Source of the DNA: Delphinapterus leucas
Lineage: Eukaryota; Chordata; Mammalia; Artiodactyla; Monodontidae
Assembly (NCBI RefSeq): GCF_002288925.2
Contig: NW_022098031.1
Coordinates: forward strand, 13,352,105 to 13,416,104
Direction: 5' to 3'
DNA length: 64,000 bases
Notes under the pieces: generated by a model
What the model was told of the DNA's origin: nothing
The model's input: only the letters and a program-made list of their open reading frames with translations
Database searches by the model: none
Program-made: the position numbers and the translations under genes
Shown here: piece by piece, positions 1 through 11,118 of the stretch
How the letters are laid out: each line of letters begins with the position of its first letter
Numbering within the stretch: the first letter of the stretch is position 1

Positions 1-1213
1 GTATACTTTAATTTCCTTTTCTTGTCTTATTGCTTTAGCACTTCATCAACTACATTTCAGATTTTCTTACCCCAGTACTGGTTCTGCAGAGGTTTCTGCT
101 CTGGGAAGTTGTCATTCTCTATATTCACCTGTCTCCAGTTTTTGAGGTAGTGATTGCCATGTGATCTTACTGCTCTTATGCATCTAAGAATAATTTTTTC
201 TTAGTTTGTTCAGCCTTTTTACTTGTTAGGACAGAATAGCAACTTATAAGCTCCTTACATTCCAGTTCAGAAACCGAGAGTTCCTAAAACTGGCTTTTAA
301 ATACTCAGAATAGAGAAGATAATAATATCACTATGTTTTGCCCTTGTCAATGTACATCAGGAAAATTATATTTAGTTCTAGGCATTGTGTTTTAAGAACG
401 ATTTTGACTAATAACATGTGACCCAGGTAGGTATTCCAAATAAGTCATACAAAGACCATTTGAAGGAAATGGGTTTTTTAGCCTAAAGAAAGACTTGTGG
501 TAAGATGATCACCCTTGTAAAGTACTGCCATTTTGAGGAAGTAACTTTAGATATATTCTTTATTGCTTCAAGCAGAAGAAGGATGGGTCATCAGATTTCA
601 GCCAAATATAAGCTAGAACTTTCCAAATTTAGGGTTGTTTGAATCCACACTGTATTTATCTTAATGCATAGTCAGTGAACTCCGAGTTATGGAGATGTTT
701 ATACGCAGAGACTTAGCGACTAAACAAAGTACATTGTGGGAATATTTGGAGTAGGAGGTGAGATTAGAGAAATTGTTTTCACTCCTTTTGAAGACCAGAA
801 TCCTTCTTCAAGTGAAAGCCTACTGAAGCCTTCTCAGTATAACCCCACTCCTGGAAAGACTCTCTAGCACTTCCCAGGACACAGCTTTAAAAGACTGGAT
901 TAGAAGATAACTCTGTAACTCCAATTCCAACTCATAATGTTAAAAAACCTCAATTACCAATGAATATTTGCCCATACATGATTTTTGTCTTTGATACCCA
1001 AGAAAAGTATTGGGAGAAAACCAGATTTATCATCAGAAAACTTTTAAATAAAAATAAAATTCCCTGTCATATATGTATCATAGGTGAATGATTATTGTGC
1101 ATTTTAAATGTAACAACTACATTACCACCTAAGGGAAATGATAGTCTGTGCCATCATCTACATAATTTTTTGTAAAGTGTACATTGTAATAAATTAGTAA
1201 CTAGTATCTATTA
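1..1213. other. Unique AT-rich intergenic DNA
   Basis: I recognise no gene, RNA or repeat here. Stops are frequent in all six frames and no splice-bounded open frame stands out. Confidence 0.6.
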
Positions 1214-1246
1214 TAATAGTAATAAATAGTAATAAATAGTAATAAA
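1214..1246. repeat. Short tandem repeat, ~10 bp unit
   Basis: About three copies of an AATAGTAATA-like unit run in tandem. It is too short to be more than a minor minisatellite-like tract. Confidence 0.7.
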
Positions 1247-1650
1247 AGTGAATGATAGAACACCCATTTTGTACCAAGCTTTGTTTCAGGTGCTTTGGGG
1301 GGAGGGAGGCAGAGTTCAAGGAGGAACGTTAAGGAGAGAGAGAAAAACAAAAACAATCAGACCTAGGTGTAGGTTCAGACTTCAAAGAATTTACAAACTG
1401 GCCAGAGTTACATGTACAAAAATCACTATAATTTAAAGCAGAAAAAAAGATAATCACTTTCAAGTATGTGCTAAGTGAGTTCAAGGAAAGAAGAGATTTC
1501 CATGGTATGGGAATTAAGGGAGGCTACATGGGAGCAGTGGTGTTTGAGAGGGCCTGGAAGGACAGCTAGACAGAGATGGGAGGAAAGGGATTTCAAGCAA
1601 AGGGAAGATTATGGAAAATATTGCTGAAATGCAAACTGAAGCACTTATAC
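1247..1650 (+). mobile_element. Degraded ancient mammalian repeat
   Basis: The text resembles a common old mammalian repeat that reads 'loss of a cumulative size, gain of a treatment group' in style: a 'table of contents'-like order of short recognisable phrases about gtaccaagc...caggtgct, then 'cttcaaagaatttac', then 'gagggcctggaagg'. Similar order is seen near 10.3, 21.5 and 49.8 kb. The family (L2- or MIR-age) is not assigned. A 62-codon open frame inside has no recognisable domain and is treated as chance. Confidence 0.35.
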
Positions 1651-2989
1651 CAAGAGAGGTTTTACTGCATTAGTCAGAGGCCAGCTGGAAGCAATTCACT
1701 GCTGATGGTTCTTGGGAAGGCACTGGACTGGAAGGACCACATATAGAGATTGGGCAGAGTTATAGGAACGAACAAGGAATGTTGAGGCCCCCAGACACTA
1801 GCAATATTGGGGAGCCATTACCACCCTAGGACTGAAGGGTTAAGCAAAGGAAGCAAAGGAAAAAACATTAAGACCCTACTGAGCATTGGAGCCCTGGGGG
1901 AAGGGCTATCTGGTGGGAGGTGAGGTCGCAGAGGCCCGTGACCCCTGCCAGAGAAGAGGCGAATAGACGGGAAGAAATACCCTGACCTCTTTCTCCTTCT
2001 GCTCTGCTTTCTTATGTCAGTGCTTCCCGTGGCCAAACTCAACAAGAAGCCAACAAGCAAGGGAACTTGGATGACTTAAGCCACCAGCATGGGCCTCCAG
2101 GTAGGTGGGGCACAAGCAAGCCTGAGAAGGACAAAAAATGGAAACTGGGTGGGTGGTTGGTCGAAAGAACAAGGAATAATCATGACATGAAAGATTAGAA
2201 GTTTAGAGAGAATTTTGGAAATCTTACTTACCACTTTAAAATTTTCTAAATTATTTGGTAGTCCATGTAGAGACACTGATGCTTGATCAACAAGAGAATG
2301 ACATAACAAACATTCCAGAAGTGGGCAGGCCAGGCTAGGCAGAACTCCGTGATGGTTATCAGTGTTCCATGTTCCTTCTTCCATTCTGCACCCCGATTCT
2401 TAGCATGTGGCTTTCATCTATGGTCACCCTCATGGCTAAAATTTTGCCACTCTGCCTCTAGTCTCACATCCATGTCCTAGACAACAGCAATAAGGGGAAA
2501 ATGACAACGAAACCAAAGGTTTCCAGAAATCCACAGCAGATTTTCGTCCCAGGATCAACCTCAGCTACAAAATGAGGGAGGCTGGGAAAAAGGCACATTG
2601 CTACTCTGAACAAAACCAGGTTTTTTTTTTAAGAAAGAAGAGAAAATGAAATATTGGGTAGAAGCTAGCAGCATTTCATATGAAAGAGAAGAAAGCCTGA
2701 TGAGACGAGGGCACTCTAATTCTTAATTATTTGAGCTTCCAGTAATTCCAAATTTGGGTGTTATTGCCTAGATGGAGAGGTTGGGAGGAGGAGTTCTTTG
2801 GGGGAATGAAAAGGGTTTCTGAGATTTGAGACATACTAAATTTTGAGTGACAGCAACATATAACACATAATGGCTAAGCCATGTTAGAAAACAAGAAAGG
2901 GGAGAGAACTGGAGATAGAGAGTTGAGTGGTAAGGTAGATTGGATTATTGTTCCCAACGTTTTTACCTCTATACTTAATAAAATTATAC
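1651..2989. other. Intergenic DNA, nothing recognised
   Basis: Purine-rich stretches and two short antisense open frames (1818-2060, 2076-2384) are present, but neither shows a domain or a splice context. No repeat family is recognised. Confidence 0.5.
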
Positions 2990-3345
2990 ATTCATACCCT
3001 TTGCCACTGGAAGCCAAGTTTACTTATCAGCTCCACTGAAGCTGGGTTTGGTGACATGAATTTTTTCAACAGTGGTTTGAGAGCAGAAGTGACATGTGCC
3101 TGTTTTAGGCCATGAGGTATTTCTGTTTGCTGTTTGAGATTCTCAGCTCCCTTATGAGAAGAGCACTCCCTGGTCCTACGATAAGGACTCATGAAATGGA
3201 TCAGAACCAATGCCCAGCCAAGCCCAATAGAGCCACAGGCAACGTGTGAACTCATGAGGGAGAAATAGATGCCTGTGGTTAAAACCACTGAAATTTGAGG
3301 TTGTTTTTATTATGAAATGCTATTGTAGCAGAAACCTAATTAATG
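2990..3345 (+). mobile_element. LTR-like remnant (MLT1-type end)
   Basis: The right end resembles the 3' end of MLT1-type MaLR LTRs: an AATAGATG version of the polyadenylation area, then a 'ttaaaaccactgaaa' block, and then 'tagcagaaacctaatta' close to the terminus. The left part is too diverged to place. This is a non-coding, presumably solo LTR relic. The same ending recurs near 32.7 and 33.5 kb. Confidence 0.45.
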
Positions 3346-3384
3346 CATGTGGTCATTCTCAAATACACAAGAACATATGGGAAC

Positions 3385-4072
3385 TACTTCTCCCTTACTA
3401 GGAAGACCCTGATCAAAAAGACAGGTAAAACGAGTTTGGGCAAGGATATGGACCCTCATTACATTGCTAGTGGGAACGTAAATAGGTACACCCTCTTTGG
3501 AAAAGTCTGGCTGTTCCTCAAAATGTTAAAAGTAGAGTTATCATATGACACAGCAATTCCACTCCTAGATGTCTTACCAAGGGAAATGAAAGCATAGGTC
3601 CATACAAAAACTTATGCATGAAGGTGGAGAGCAGCATTATTCACAATAACCAAAAAGTGGGAACGACACAAATGTTCATCATTGGTGAATGAATAAACAA
3701 AATGTGGTATATTCACATAAGGGAATATTACTCAGCAATAAAAAGGAATGACATACTGACACATGCTACAGCATGGATGACCCTTGACAACATTATGTTA
3801 ACTGAAAGAAGCCAGATTCTAAAGGTCACATGTTTTATGATTTCATTTATATGAAACTTCCAGAATAGGTAATCTATAGAGACAGAAAGTAGACCTGTGG
3901 TTTACAGAGGATGGGGAGGGGGGTAAGGAATGATTGCTAATGGGTAAGGGGTGTCTTTTGGGGGTTATAAAGACATTCTAAAATCGATTGTGGTGATGGT
4001 ATCACAACTCTGTACGTATACTAGAGTTGTGTACTGTAAATGGATAAATGGTATGGTATGGTTTAAAACAAA
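3385..4072 (+). mobile_element. L1M-type LINE 3' end
   Basis: An old L1 copy in sense orientation. A frame at 3343-3597 reads like the C-terminal part of ORF2 (residues resembling 'LKVELSYDTAIPLL'), followed by the known block of 'tattactcagcaataaaaag', the 'gcatggatgacccttgacaac' area, and a 3' UTR with 'gattgtggtgatgg'. Many indels and stops show it is long dead. It is 5'-truncated. Confidence 0.8.
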
Positions 4073-4439
4073 GAACACAGGACAAAGCCACAAACCTGTC
4101 AGTAAGATACATGCTGTAAGCTGAGGGCAATAAACCAGTCACACTCTCTCACCTGACCTGACTGTGACAATGGCATATGTAGTTGTGAAGGCTGGTCTGG
4201 GGTTAGTAGGTGCAATCTTTGCCAAATGGAGATATTCTGTATGTGGCGCTAACTTGCCTAGGTAGGAAAAAGGCAGATATTCATGGTTTCATTAGCATCA
4301 TGATGATCTCACCCAGTTGGTTTCAAGCTCTGTAAAACATATTTCCTTTAATAATGTTCACAAGCTATTCTGGAATAAAATCTAAGTGTAGAACATTCAA
4401 ACAATTCAGAAAAATTTGGAGGAAAATATGAACGTGTGA
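4073..4439. other. Intergenic DNA, nothing recognised
   Basis: No open frame, RNA or repeat could be supported in this interval between two old LINE fragments. Confidence 0.5.
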
Positions 4440-4885
4440 CAATCTTTCTTTACCAGCCTACCAACGCTACATATTCTCCTCCCAGAGATAATCACTGGAA
4501 AAAATTGACATACTATAACCTTCTAGTCCTTTGTTCGAAGCATTTGCTTAAATATATAGGCAAGTATACAGCCTTATTTTTACATAAATTGGACCATACT
4601 AAGCACATTGTACTGAAACTTGCTTTTAAAAAACTTAACATGTCTTGAAGATCTTTCCATTCATTTTGATCAGCTGTACAGTGTTTTTCTATAGTATGGT
4701 TATATCATAGCTTGATTATCTATTCCCCTATTGAAAAATGTTAGATTGTTCCCAATGTACGGCTATTACAAAGCAATGGTAACAGAGTTCTTGATATATA
4801 CATCTTTGAGCATGTGTGCGATTTTTTCTGCAGGGTAGTTTTTAAAAGTTACATTTCTGAGTGGAAGAGAATGCACATCTTAAAT
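4440..4885 (-). mobile_element. Old LINE remnant, probably L1M, antisense
   Basis: The order 'gatctttccatt', 'ctattcccctattg', 'gttcccaatgt' and 'gctattacaaag' matches the antisense pattern seen over the C-terminal ORF2/3' part of old L1 copies. The copy is strongly diverged, and the subfamily is not assigned. Confidence 0.5.
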
Positions 4886-5846
4886 TTAAAGTCGCTTAAA
4901 AAAAATTAGTAGAAACCTTTTTTCCAAATAAACCTTTACATGGAAGCCGAATATGTAGAAAATTAAGAGAGAAAATGCATTGGTCTTGGGCAGGGAAGCA
5001 GAGCTCTGAAGCTCTAACCCCTCGGCCTCACTCTCAACCTCTGGCTTTCATTGCCCCAAGGCACCTTCATGGAACCCTAGGGTTCCACAGAGTACAGATT
5101 GGAAACCATTGCTTTAGTCAACTGAATTGACATGTGATATTTCAGACTGTAAGGATGGATTTCAAATGTGGTTTTTATAACAAATTAATTCCGAATGATA
5201 CAGTTTTAGCAACCTATAAGAGTACTGTATTATTTTATGTCAACCAACTGGACCACTGTCAACCAGGATGACTTTTGAAAGCAATGGAGTTTCAGAGTTT
5301 CTAGAGAGGAGAGACTTAGGGGAGGTAAGCTGATTACAGGAAGGGGCTGGGTACTGCTGCTGCATTCACATGGCAAGCTGCCTGCCTAAGCTGGCTTTGG
5401 GGAGCTGAGACTGAGTGGTAGAATAAAGCACCTCCCTTCAAGCTACCACCTGGCTTGACCATATCATAAACGTTTCATAAATCAAAACGAGATGTCAGGA
5501 AGACAGAATAATTCAGATGATAGATTTTATACATCTTTATTACCTATGGTTCTGTGTTAAATCCCAGGCTTAGAAATAGGAGCTTTGAGAATGCTTATAT
5601 TACCATCAGCTAAAGGAATACATCTGGATAGCAATAAGTCTTTTGCAATCCAACACAAAATGTAAGGTGATGTTACCTAATTCTTATGAAATCTTTAAAA
5701 AATGAAGTTCGAGAGTGTAAATACTTCCATAGCAACTCCTTTCAAATATACCAACAGCATTTAGATTGGAAATCATCATGAAGACATACAACTTACAGTC
5801 CCCAATTCCATTTTATAGGGAAAAAAATAAGTAAAGCTAGCTAAAG
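4886..5846. other. Intergenic DNA, nothing recognised
   Basis: No gene or confident repeat. A short piece near 5050-5110 vaguely resembles a DNA-transposon end ('ggaaccctagggttcc' is a 16-base palindrome there) but cannot be assigned. Confidence 0.45.
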
Positions 5847-6194
5847 ACCCCCCTGGTGGCTCCGTGGTTAAGAATCCACTTGCCAATGCAGGGAACGTGG
5901 GTTTGAGCCCTGGTCCGGGAAGATGCCACATGCCGCAGAGCAACTGAGCCCACGCGCCGCAACTACTGAAGCCTGCGTGCCTAGAGCCCGCGAATCGCAA
6001 CTTGTGAGCCCACGTGCCGCAACTACTGAAGCCCATGCGCCTAGAGCCCGTGCTCTGCAACAAGAGAAGCCACTGCAATGAGAAGCCCGTGCACCGCAAG
6101 GAAGAGTAGCCCCTGCTCACCACAACTAGAGAAAGCCCGTGTGCAACAACAAAGACCCAACGCAGCCAAAAATAAATTTTAAAAATTAAAAAAA
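5847..6194 (+). mobile_element. CHR-type tRNA-derived SINE, long class
   Basis: A tRNA-derived head ('ccctggtggctccgtggtta', then a B-box-like 'gggtttgagccc') is followed by the repeated 'gccgcaactactgaagcc' body and an A-rich tail. Flanking copies at 5833-5846 and 6195-6208 (aaagctag[c/t]taaag, 13 of 14 matching) are the target-site duplication. The body carries two tandem versions of the 'gccgcaactactgaagcc' module, typical of the long class in this window. It is non-coding; the antisense open frame across it is chance. Confidence 0.93.
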
Positions 6195-6294
6195 AAAGCT
6201 AGTTAAAGCTGCGTAGTTGAGACACATTATCTGAAGCTAAACTCTGGCTGATATTTGAGAAAATAAAACAATAAAGCCCAAATATTCAAAGACA

Positions 6295-6420
6295 TGTCAT
6301 TCCCACTCCTTGTCACAGCCATTCATTCCCTCATTGAGAGCAGAGGCTGTGTCTTTTACCTTTATGTCCCATGGCCTTGCATAAGATTCAGTAAATCTTC
6401 AATAAATGAATGAAAAAAAA
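6295..6420 (+). mobile_element. L2 LINE 3' end
   Basis: The pattern 'gagagcagaggctgtgtctt ... cttcaataaatgaatgaa' matches the 3' end of L2, which typically finishes with a short AATAAATGAATG-like repeat. The copy is short and old. Confidence 0.6.
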
Positions 6421-6499
6421 ATGACTGGTTGCCACCAAATCTGAAAGGAGAAAGTACATAATTTAATTAAAACATTCTGGCCTCCTAAAAGCCGTTCTT

Positions 6500-6842
6500 T
6501 TTTTTTAATATAAATTTATTTATTTTCTTTTGGCTGAGTTGGGTCTTCGTTGCTGCTCGCGGGCTTTCTCTAGCTACGGCGAGTGGGGGCTACTCTTCTT
6601 TGCGTTGCGTGGGCCTCTCACTGCAGTGGCCTCTCCCGCTGCGGAGCACGGGCTCCAGGCATGCGGGCTTTAGTAACTGTAACTCAGTAGTTGCGGCTCA
6701 CGGGCTCTAGAGCGCAGGCTCAGTAGTTGTGGCGCACGGGTTTAGTTGCTCCGTGGCGTGGGATCCTCCCAGACCAGGACTCGAACCCCTGTCCCCTGCA
6801 TTGGCAGGCGGGCTCTCAACCACTGCGCCACCAGGGAAGCCC
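6500..6842 (-). mobile_element. CHR-type SINE, long class, antisense
   Basis: Read on the minus strand this has the head 'gggcttccctggtggcgcag', the two-module body and an A-rich tail (T-rich at left). The target-site duplication agccgttctt is perfect at 6490-6499 and 6843-6852. Confidence 0.93.
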
Positions 6843-6852
6843 AGCCGTTCTT

Positions 6853-7229
6853 AATAAAGGGACAGATCTTTTAAGAAGCAAAACACTTCTTTAAAATTAA
6901 AAAAAAAAAACAAGCCCCTTATAAAATTCTCAAATACTGCAGAAAGATATAAAATGTTCTAATTTCATTCTCTAGAGGTAATGTCTGTTAATAGTGTCTT
7001 GTTAATTCTAAATGTTTTATGCTTTTGTGAGTCTATGTGTAGAGAGCACCTCTTACTCTTTTTGGCCACGCAAGGTGAGCATCCTCTCCCTGTGCTTTGG
7101 GAACTCCCACTTAATACTTAGTGGGGCACATCTTGCCTCTCAATATAGAAGGTAAAAATGCCAGCTATTCCCTTTTCTGGTGTCTCTTGCAGCAGAGGTA
7201 TAAACACACATTCTAGCCTCCATCACTTA
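6853..7229. other. Intergenic DNA, nothing recognised
   Basis: An A-run at 6898-6911 follows the SINE insertion site. The rest is unassigned and has no open frame of interest. Confidence 0.45.
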
Positions 7230-7945
7230 GCCCCCTAGACTTTAGAAGTTAGGAACTCAAAGAGCAGGAACCACAAGGAATCCATGCTGATGAGGACGGA
7301 GGCAGTGGCTGCAGTCAGCAGTTGGAAGCAGCAGTGGGTTAATGGCAGGGCACCAGCAGCATTCAAGATTTCCCAGGGCAGCTGCACGGTGTGGTCTGCA
7401 GCATTGTAACTGGCTGCGTAGCTCAAAGCTGGTTCTGCCAAAGGAGTGCATTGTGTTTGTGCTTTGCCCAGATCTCACTGGATCCCTTTTTACTGTTTTG
7501 TGTGCTTCTCCTCCCCAGCATCTTGAGGCTCTTTCACTTCCAAAAAGCAGCACCTACATCTTTTTCTCAAGGGCTGTCCTGCAGCTCCTGGAATTAGCTT
7601 TTGCCAGAATGAGTGGAAAGCCAGAAGTCCTGGGAATTTGCCTTCCTGGAACAGCCCTTATCCAGTGACTTAGAGGTGCACAGTTGGAAAGCCCAGCCCT
7701 AGGCCTTGGGTTGGGGCCATACTGAGGTGTAACTTCCACTACAGAGTTTCTCTGTGGGATCAGGCTATAGCTACTCTGGGGACCTTTGCTTGAGACTGCA
7801 CCTTTGCTGGGCTTTCTCCCCTTCCCTGTCCTGCTTCCCCAACTCCCAGTGGGCGTCTCCTGGCATCACTGAATAAATCACCAGCATACGAATCTTCCAG
7901 GGTCCACTTCTCAGCAGTCTGACCCAAGACAACCAACTTTCTGGA
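7230..7945 (+). mobile_element. LTR-like repeat, family unassigned
   Basis: The 3' part has the layout of an ERVL-class LTR end: a pyrimidine-rich stretch, 'ctgaataaatcaccagcata' with an AATAAA signal near 7872, then a 'ccagggtccacttctcagca'-like terminus that recalls the common 'tctgcttctgggga' LTR ending. Several overlapping open frames of 60-108 codons occur on both strands (for example 7342-7668), which argues for a low-stop repeat rather than a gene. The left boundary is a guess. Confidence 0.4.
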
Positions 7946-8103
7946 GATTCTGAACCAGTCAAAACCCTTTTTAAAGATTTCCCCTTTCTGCCTAAATTAG
8001 CCTGGGATGGTTTCTCTTGCTTGCAATTCAGTATAGATAGATACAAGCACATGCATATATACATATGTTAAAATACATGTACTTTTTTTTAAATACATGT
8101 ATA

Positions 8104-8314
8104 CTTTTTTTTTTTTTTTATTGCGGTACGCGGGCCTCTCACTGTTGTGGCCTCTTCCGTTGCGGAGCACAGGCTCCGGACGTGCAGGCTCAGCGGCCAT
8201 GGCTCACGGGCCCAGCCATTCCGCGGCATGTGGGATCTTCCCGGACCGGGGCACGAACCCATGTCCCTTGCATTGGCAGGCGGACTCCCAACCACTGCGC
8301 CACCAGGGAAGCCC
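8104..8314 (-). mobile_element. CHR-type SINE, short class, antisense
   Basis: A ~211 bp copy whose minus-strand head is 'ggcttccctggtggcgcagt' and whose body ends 'gaggcccgcgtaccgcaat' before the A-tail. It lacks the second 'caactactgaagcc' module of the long class. The 8 bp target-site duplication catgtata lies at 8096-8103 and 8315-8322. Confidence 0.93.
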
Positions 8315-8322
8315 CATGTATA

Positions 8323-8904
8323 GTTTTAACAAAAATTGAATCATAAAAATATTTTAGATTCTGAGTCTTTGCTTTTTTTGAATAGATATTTATTTTTATG
8401 TCCATTTTTACCATCTTTGGAGTCTACCTTTATGAATATTCCTTTCTTGCCCCCTTTCTAATGGTTCCATGAATTTCTCATCAATCTAGTTTGGGTGGAA
8501 TTGGGCGCACCCAGCTTTCAGGGTTAATCTATACTTGGCTTAAAACAATCAGCACATTCCTCAGAACTGGGTTTGGTTCATGGGATAATCACGAGACCAA
8601 ATCTGGCGAATCAGGGCAACAAATTATGGGACTTTTGTTCGAACTGTATTGCCCCCACCCAGGACTGAGCAAGAAATATGCACCTAAACTTACAGCTGTA
8701 GGCAGCTTTTGGGGGATTAGGAAGGAGCAGCCTGCCAGGGGTTGGGGTCAATGTAGTGGCAGTAGAGCAAAGAAATGGAGAGAGGGACACATTTTTTGAG
8801 CCCTGGATAAAGCCTTGCCTGAAGGACCGTTCATTTGTATGACCCAATATATTCCCTGTTTTGTTTGAGATAGTTTAGGTCAGGCTTTCTGTGCTTTTCA
8901 CCCT
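8323..8904. other. Intergenic DNA, nothing recognised
   Basis: The open frame at 8491-8799 (102 codons, plus) has no recognisable domain, is overlapped by an antisense frame, and shows no splice or promoter context. I treat it as chance. Confidence 0.45.
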
Positions 8905-8995
8905 GTAGGTCTGTCATGAGGTTAAATGATTTAATATATGTAAAATGCTTAGAATTGTGATGTACGTGGCATCCACTAGATTATGGCTGCAGAAG
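8905..8995 (+). mobile_element. MIR SINE 3' fragment
   Basis: The phrase 'gtcatgaggttaaatgattt ... taaaatgcttagaa' matches the 3' half of MIR. It is short and diverged. Confidence 0.5.
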
Positions 8996-9708
8996 TAGTA
9001 GGCACAGTCCGTCATACATGATACACAAATCTTCCCGTTTATCTTGTTCATCTCTGGTGATCACAGCAGCTTTTATTTCATTCCCCGTTTCTGTGTGATT
9101 CTAACCGCTCTTGAATATCCCCACTTCATCCTCATCCCACTTTCTTCCCATTTTCCTGTCCTCTCCCCCATCATTTCATCTTTTCCTTCTCTCCCTTCCT
9201 GAAACTTGAAGTGGTTTGTGGATGCAGAATTTAGAATCAGGGAGAGAAACTCTGGGAGGTGATGGAAGTGCTTTCAGTGCCTTTTTAAGCTGGATCTCTT
9301 TTTGTCTCGTACTCAATTTCACTCTCTTCCTTCTTGGTACTGAGAGTCATGATACTCAAAGCCTTTGTTGTTAATAAGCAAATAAAAATCAAAAGTTAAC
9401 ATCATGTTTTACCACATTATTTGGGAAAGCATGCAAGGGCTCCCATACTCCCTGAAAAGACATCTAGTAGAAAGGCAGCTCACTCTTCCTTTTAATTCAG
9501 TTATTTACCAAGAACTCTATACTATTTTACACTTTCTTCCGTACTTCCCTTTTCTAATAAATCTTTCCATCAAGTGTTTATAATGTGTAAGCATTCCTCT
9601 TTGTTCAGATGAGCAACCATGTAGTACAAGGAAAAAAAATTCATTGAGGTGTTTGGATCGCTTCAACGTATAGACAACTGAATTTTTAGTGGCTTGGCAT
9701 CAGAACTT
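8996..9708. other. Intergenic DNA with a pyrimidine-rich patch
   Basis: A C/T-rich patch lies at about 9115-9200. No gene or repeat family is recognised. Confidence 0.45.
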
Positions 9709-9725
9709 TAGGATAGAATTTCTTT

Positions 9726-9941
9726 ATTTTTTTTAAAATTTACTTATTTATTTTTGGCTGTGCCGGGTCTTAGTTGTGGCACATGGGATCTTTGTGGCAG
9801 CCTGCGAGATCTTTAGCTATGGCATGTGGACTCTTAGTTGTGGCATACGTGCGGGATCTAGTTCCCCGACCAGGGATTGAACCCGGGCCCCCTGCATTGG
9901 GAGAGCAGAGTCTTACCCACTGGACCACCAGGGAAGTCTCG
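9726..9941 (-). mobile_element. tRNA-derived SINE, CHR-related variant, antisense
   Basis: Minus-strand head 'gacttccctggtggtccagt' with a B-box-like 'cccgggttcaatccctggtc'. The body differs from the other CHR copies ('gccatagctaaagatctc'), so this is a separate subfamily. The perfect 17 bp target-site duplication taggatagaatttcttt at 9709-9725 and 9942-9958 marks the insertion exactly. Confidence 0.92.
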
Positions 9942-9958
9942 TAGGATAGAATTTCTTT

Positions 9959-10279
9959 TGTGGTATAGTCTTAGCCTTAAAATGTACATTTCTCCAAGAG
10001 ACAGCATAAAATGACATTAATACTGATATAATAAAATATCCTTTTATGAATACAATACAGTCTTGATTATGAATTTGACTTCCCTTGGAACATGTAATGT
10101 ACACAGACATTTTAAGTGGGAACACTCCAGTTTAAATTTTAACGCAGGATAAAGATGTAGAATGATTCACAGGACAAGTATGTTTCTCACGAAGTACTAA
10201 CTACTTACGATTCAAATTTACTTTTCCCTGCTTTTGCTTTCCCAAATCATTATTTCAATTATTTAATGTTCATCTTCTG
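9959..10279. other. Intergenic DNA, nothing recognised
   Basis: AT-rich sequence with no supported gene or repeat. Confidence 0.5.
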
Positions 10280-10640
10280 ACTTTTAATCTACTCATCATT
10301 TATTTGCTTGTGTATGCAGTCAAAAAATAACTGTGGCGTGTCTGCTATGTGCAAAGCAGCGTGCTAGGTGCCGCTAAGGGGGAGAGAAGGGAACAAAAGT
10401 GAGTAAGCCCCTTCCCCTAAAGAGCTTACAGTTGATTAGGAGCAGACCCAATGTACAAATAACTCTAAAATATAATGTAAAGAGACTAAATATGGGGCAG
10501 GGAGAGAGAAGAAGCACAGGCCAAACAAGGAACAGTTAGTCAAAGAGGAAAGTAGGAAAGCCGGGTGCCTATGTGTGACTTGAATTATTCCATCTAGAAG
10601 GCTGTAAGGAAAGGAGCAGTGGCAGGTGAGGGCATAGAGT
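10280..10640 (+). mobile_element. Ancient mammalian repeat, unassigned
   Basis: The phrases 'ctgctatgtgcaaagcagcg', 'agagcttacagttgatt' and 'gtacaaataactc' occur in the order typical of a widespread old mammalian repeat (the 'tactatgtgccaggcact' type). The family is not assigned with confidence. Confidence 0.45.
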
Positions 10641-10887
10641 AGGCTGGGCCACACCTAAGCATTTCACGGTTGACAAAAGCCAAAGGTTATTTATGGGGAC
10701 TCAAAGGATCAAATCTGGGTTTGGGGGGTTTTAATCTTGCAGATTTGCTCAGAATGGAATACAAATGCTTACAAACCAGAGGCACTATAATTGACGGTGG
10801 TATGTCAGATATTTAATTTTCCTTAGATACCTACAGTTTTCACCAACGCAGGTGCGCCATTAAATGACATTTTTGCAGGCATAAATA

Positions 10888-11118
10888 TTGGGGCTGGTGG
10901 AGAATGAAGAGAGGGAGCCTGAAGCCCAAGTTAATAGCCGCAAATCTAGTCATTCTGGGGAACCCAGGGATTCCGAACATTTTGCTGAAAATGTTTCAGA
11001 TGGCTCACTCTACAAGGAGCAGGGTTTTCACTACTCCTGGGACGTTGTAGATGGAGATGGCAAATTGGATCCACGATTCTTTTCATCCTATCAAGTTGCA
11101 CCATATGTTTATAAATAG
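10888..11118 (+). other. Unrecognised 77-codon open frame, coding-like
   Basis: I do not recognise this product. The frame runs 76 residues and stops at TAG; it begins at TTG, and the in-frame codon just upstream (10882-10884) is TAA, so there is no upstream extension and no initiating ATG. The composition is protein-like: an acidic, Ser-rich first half (with 'SSHSGEPRDSEHFAENVSD') and an aromatic second half ('FHYSWDVVDGDGKLDPRFF', then 'YQVAPYVYK'). A possible splice acceptor 'ttttgcag' ends at 10878, but using it places the stop at 10882 in this frame; an alternative AG at 10901-10902 would avoid it. It could be a terminal exon of an unrecognised transcript, a pseudogene piece, or chance. 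It does not lie in a repeat I recognise. Confidence 0.2.

Noticed and set aside
5089..5104. Short palindrome 'ggaaccctagggttcc'
   Set aside because: It is only 16 bases, no element ends or duplications around it could be supported.
5934..6070. Direct repeats that look CRISPR-like (repeated 'gccgcaactactgaagcc')
   Set aside because: They are the tandem modules of a tRNA-derived SINE.
7342..7668. 108-codon plus frame
   Set aside because: It lies in an LTR-like repeat and is overlapped on both strands by other frames.
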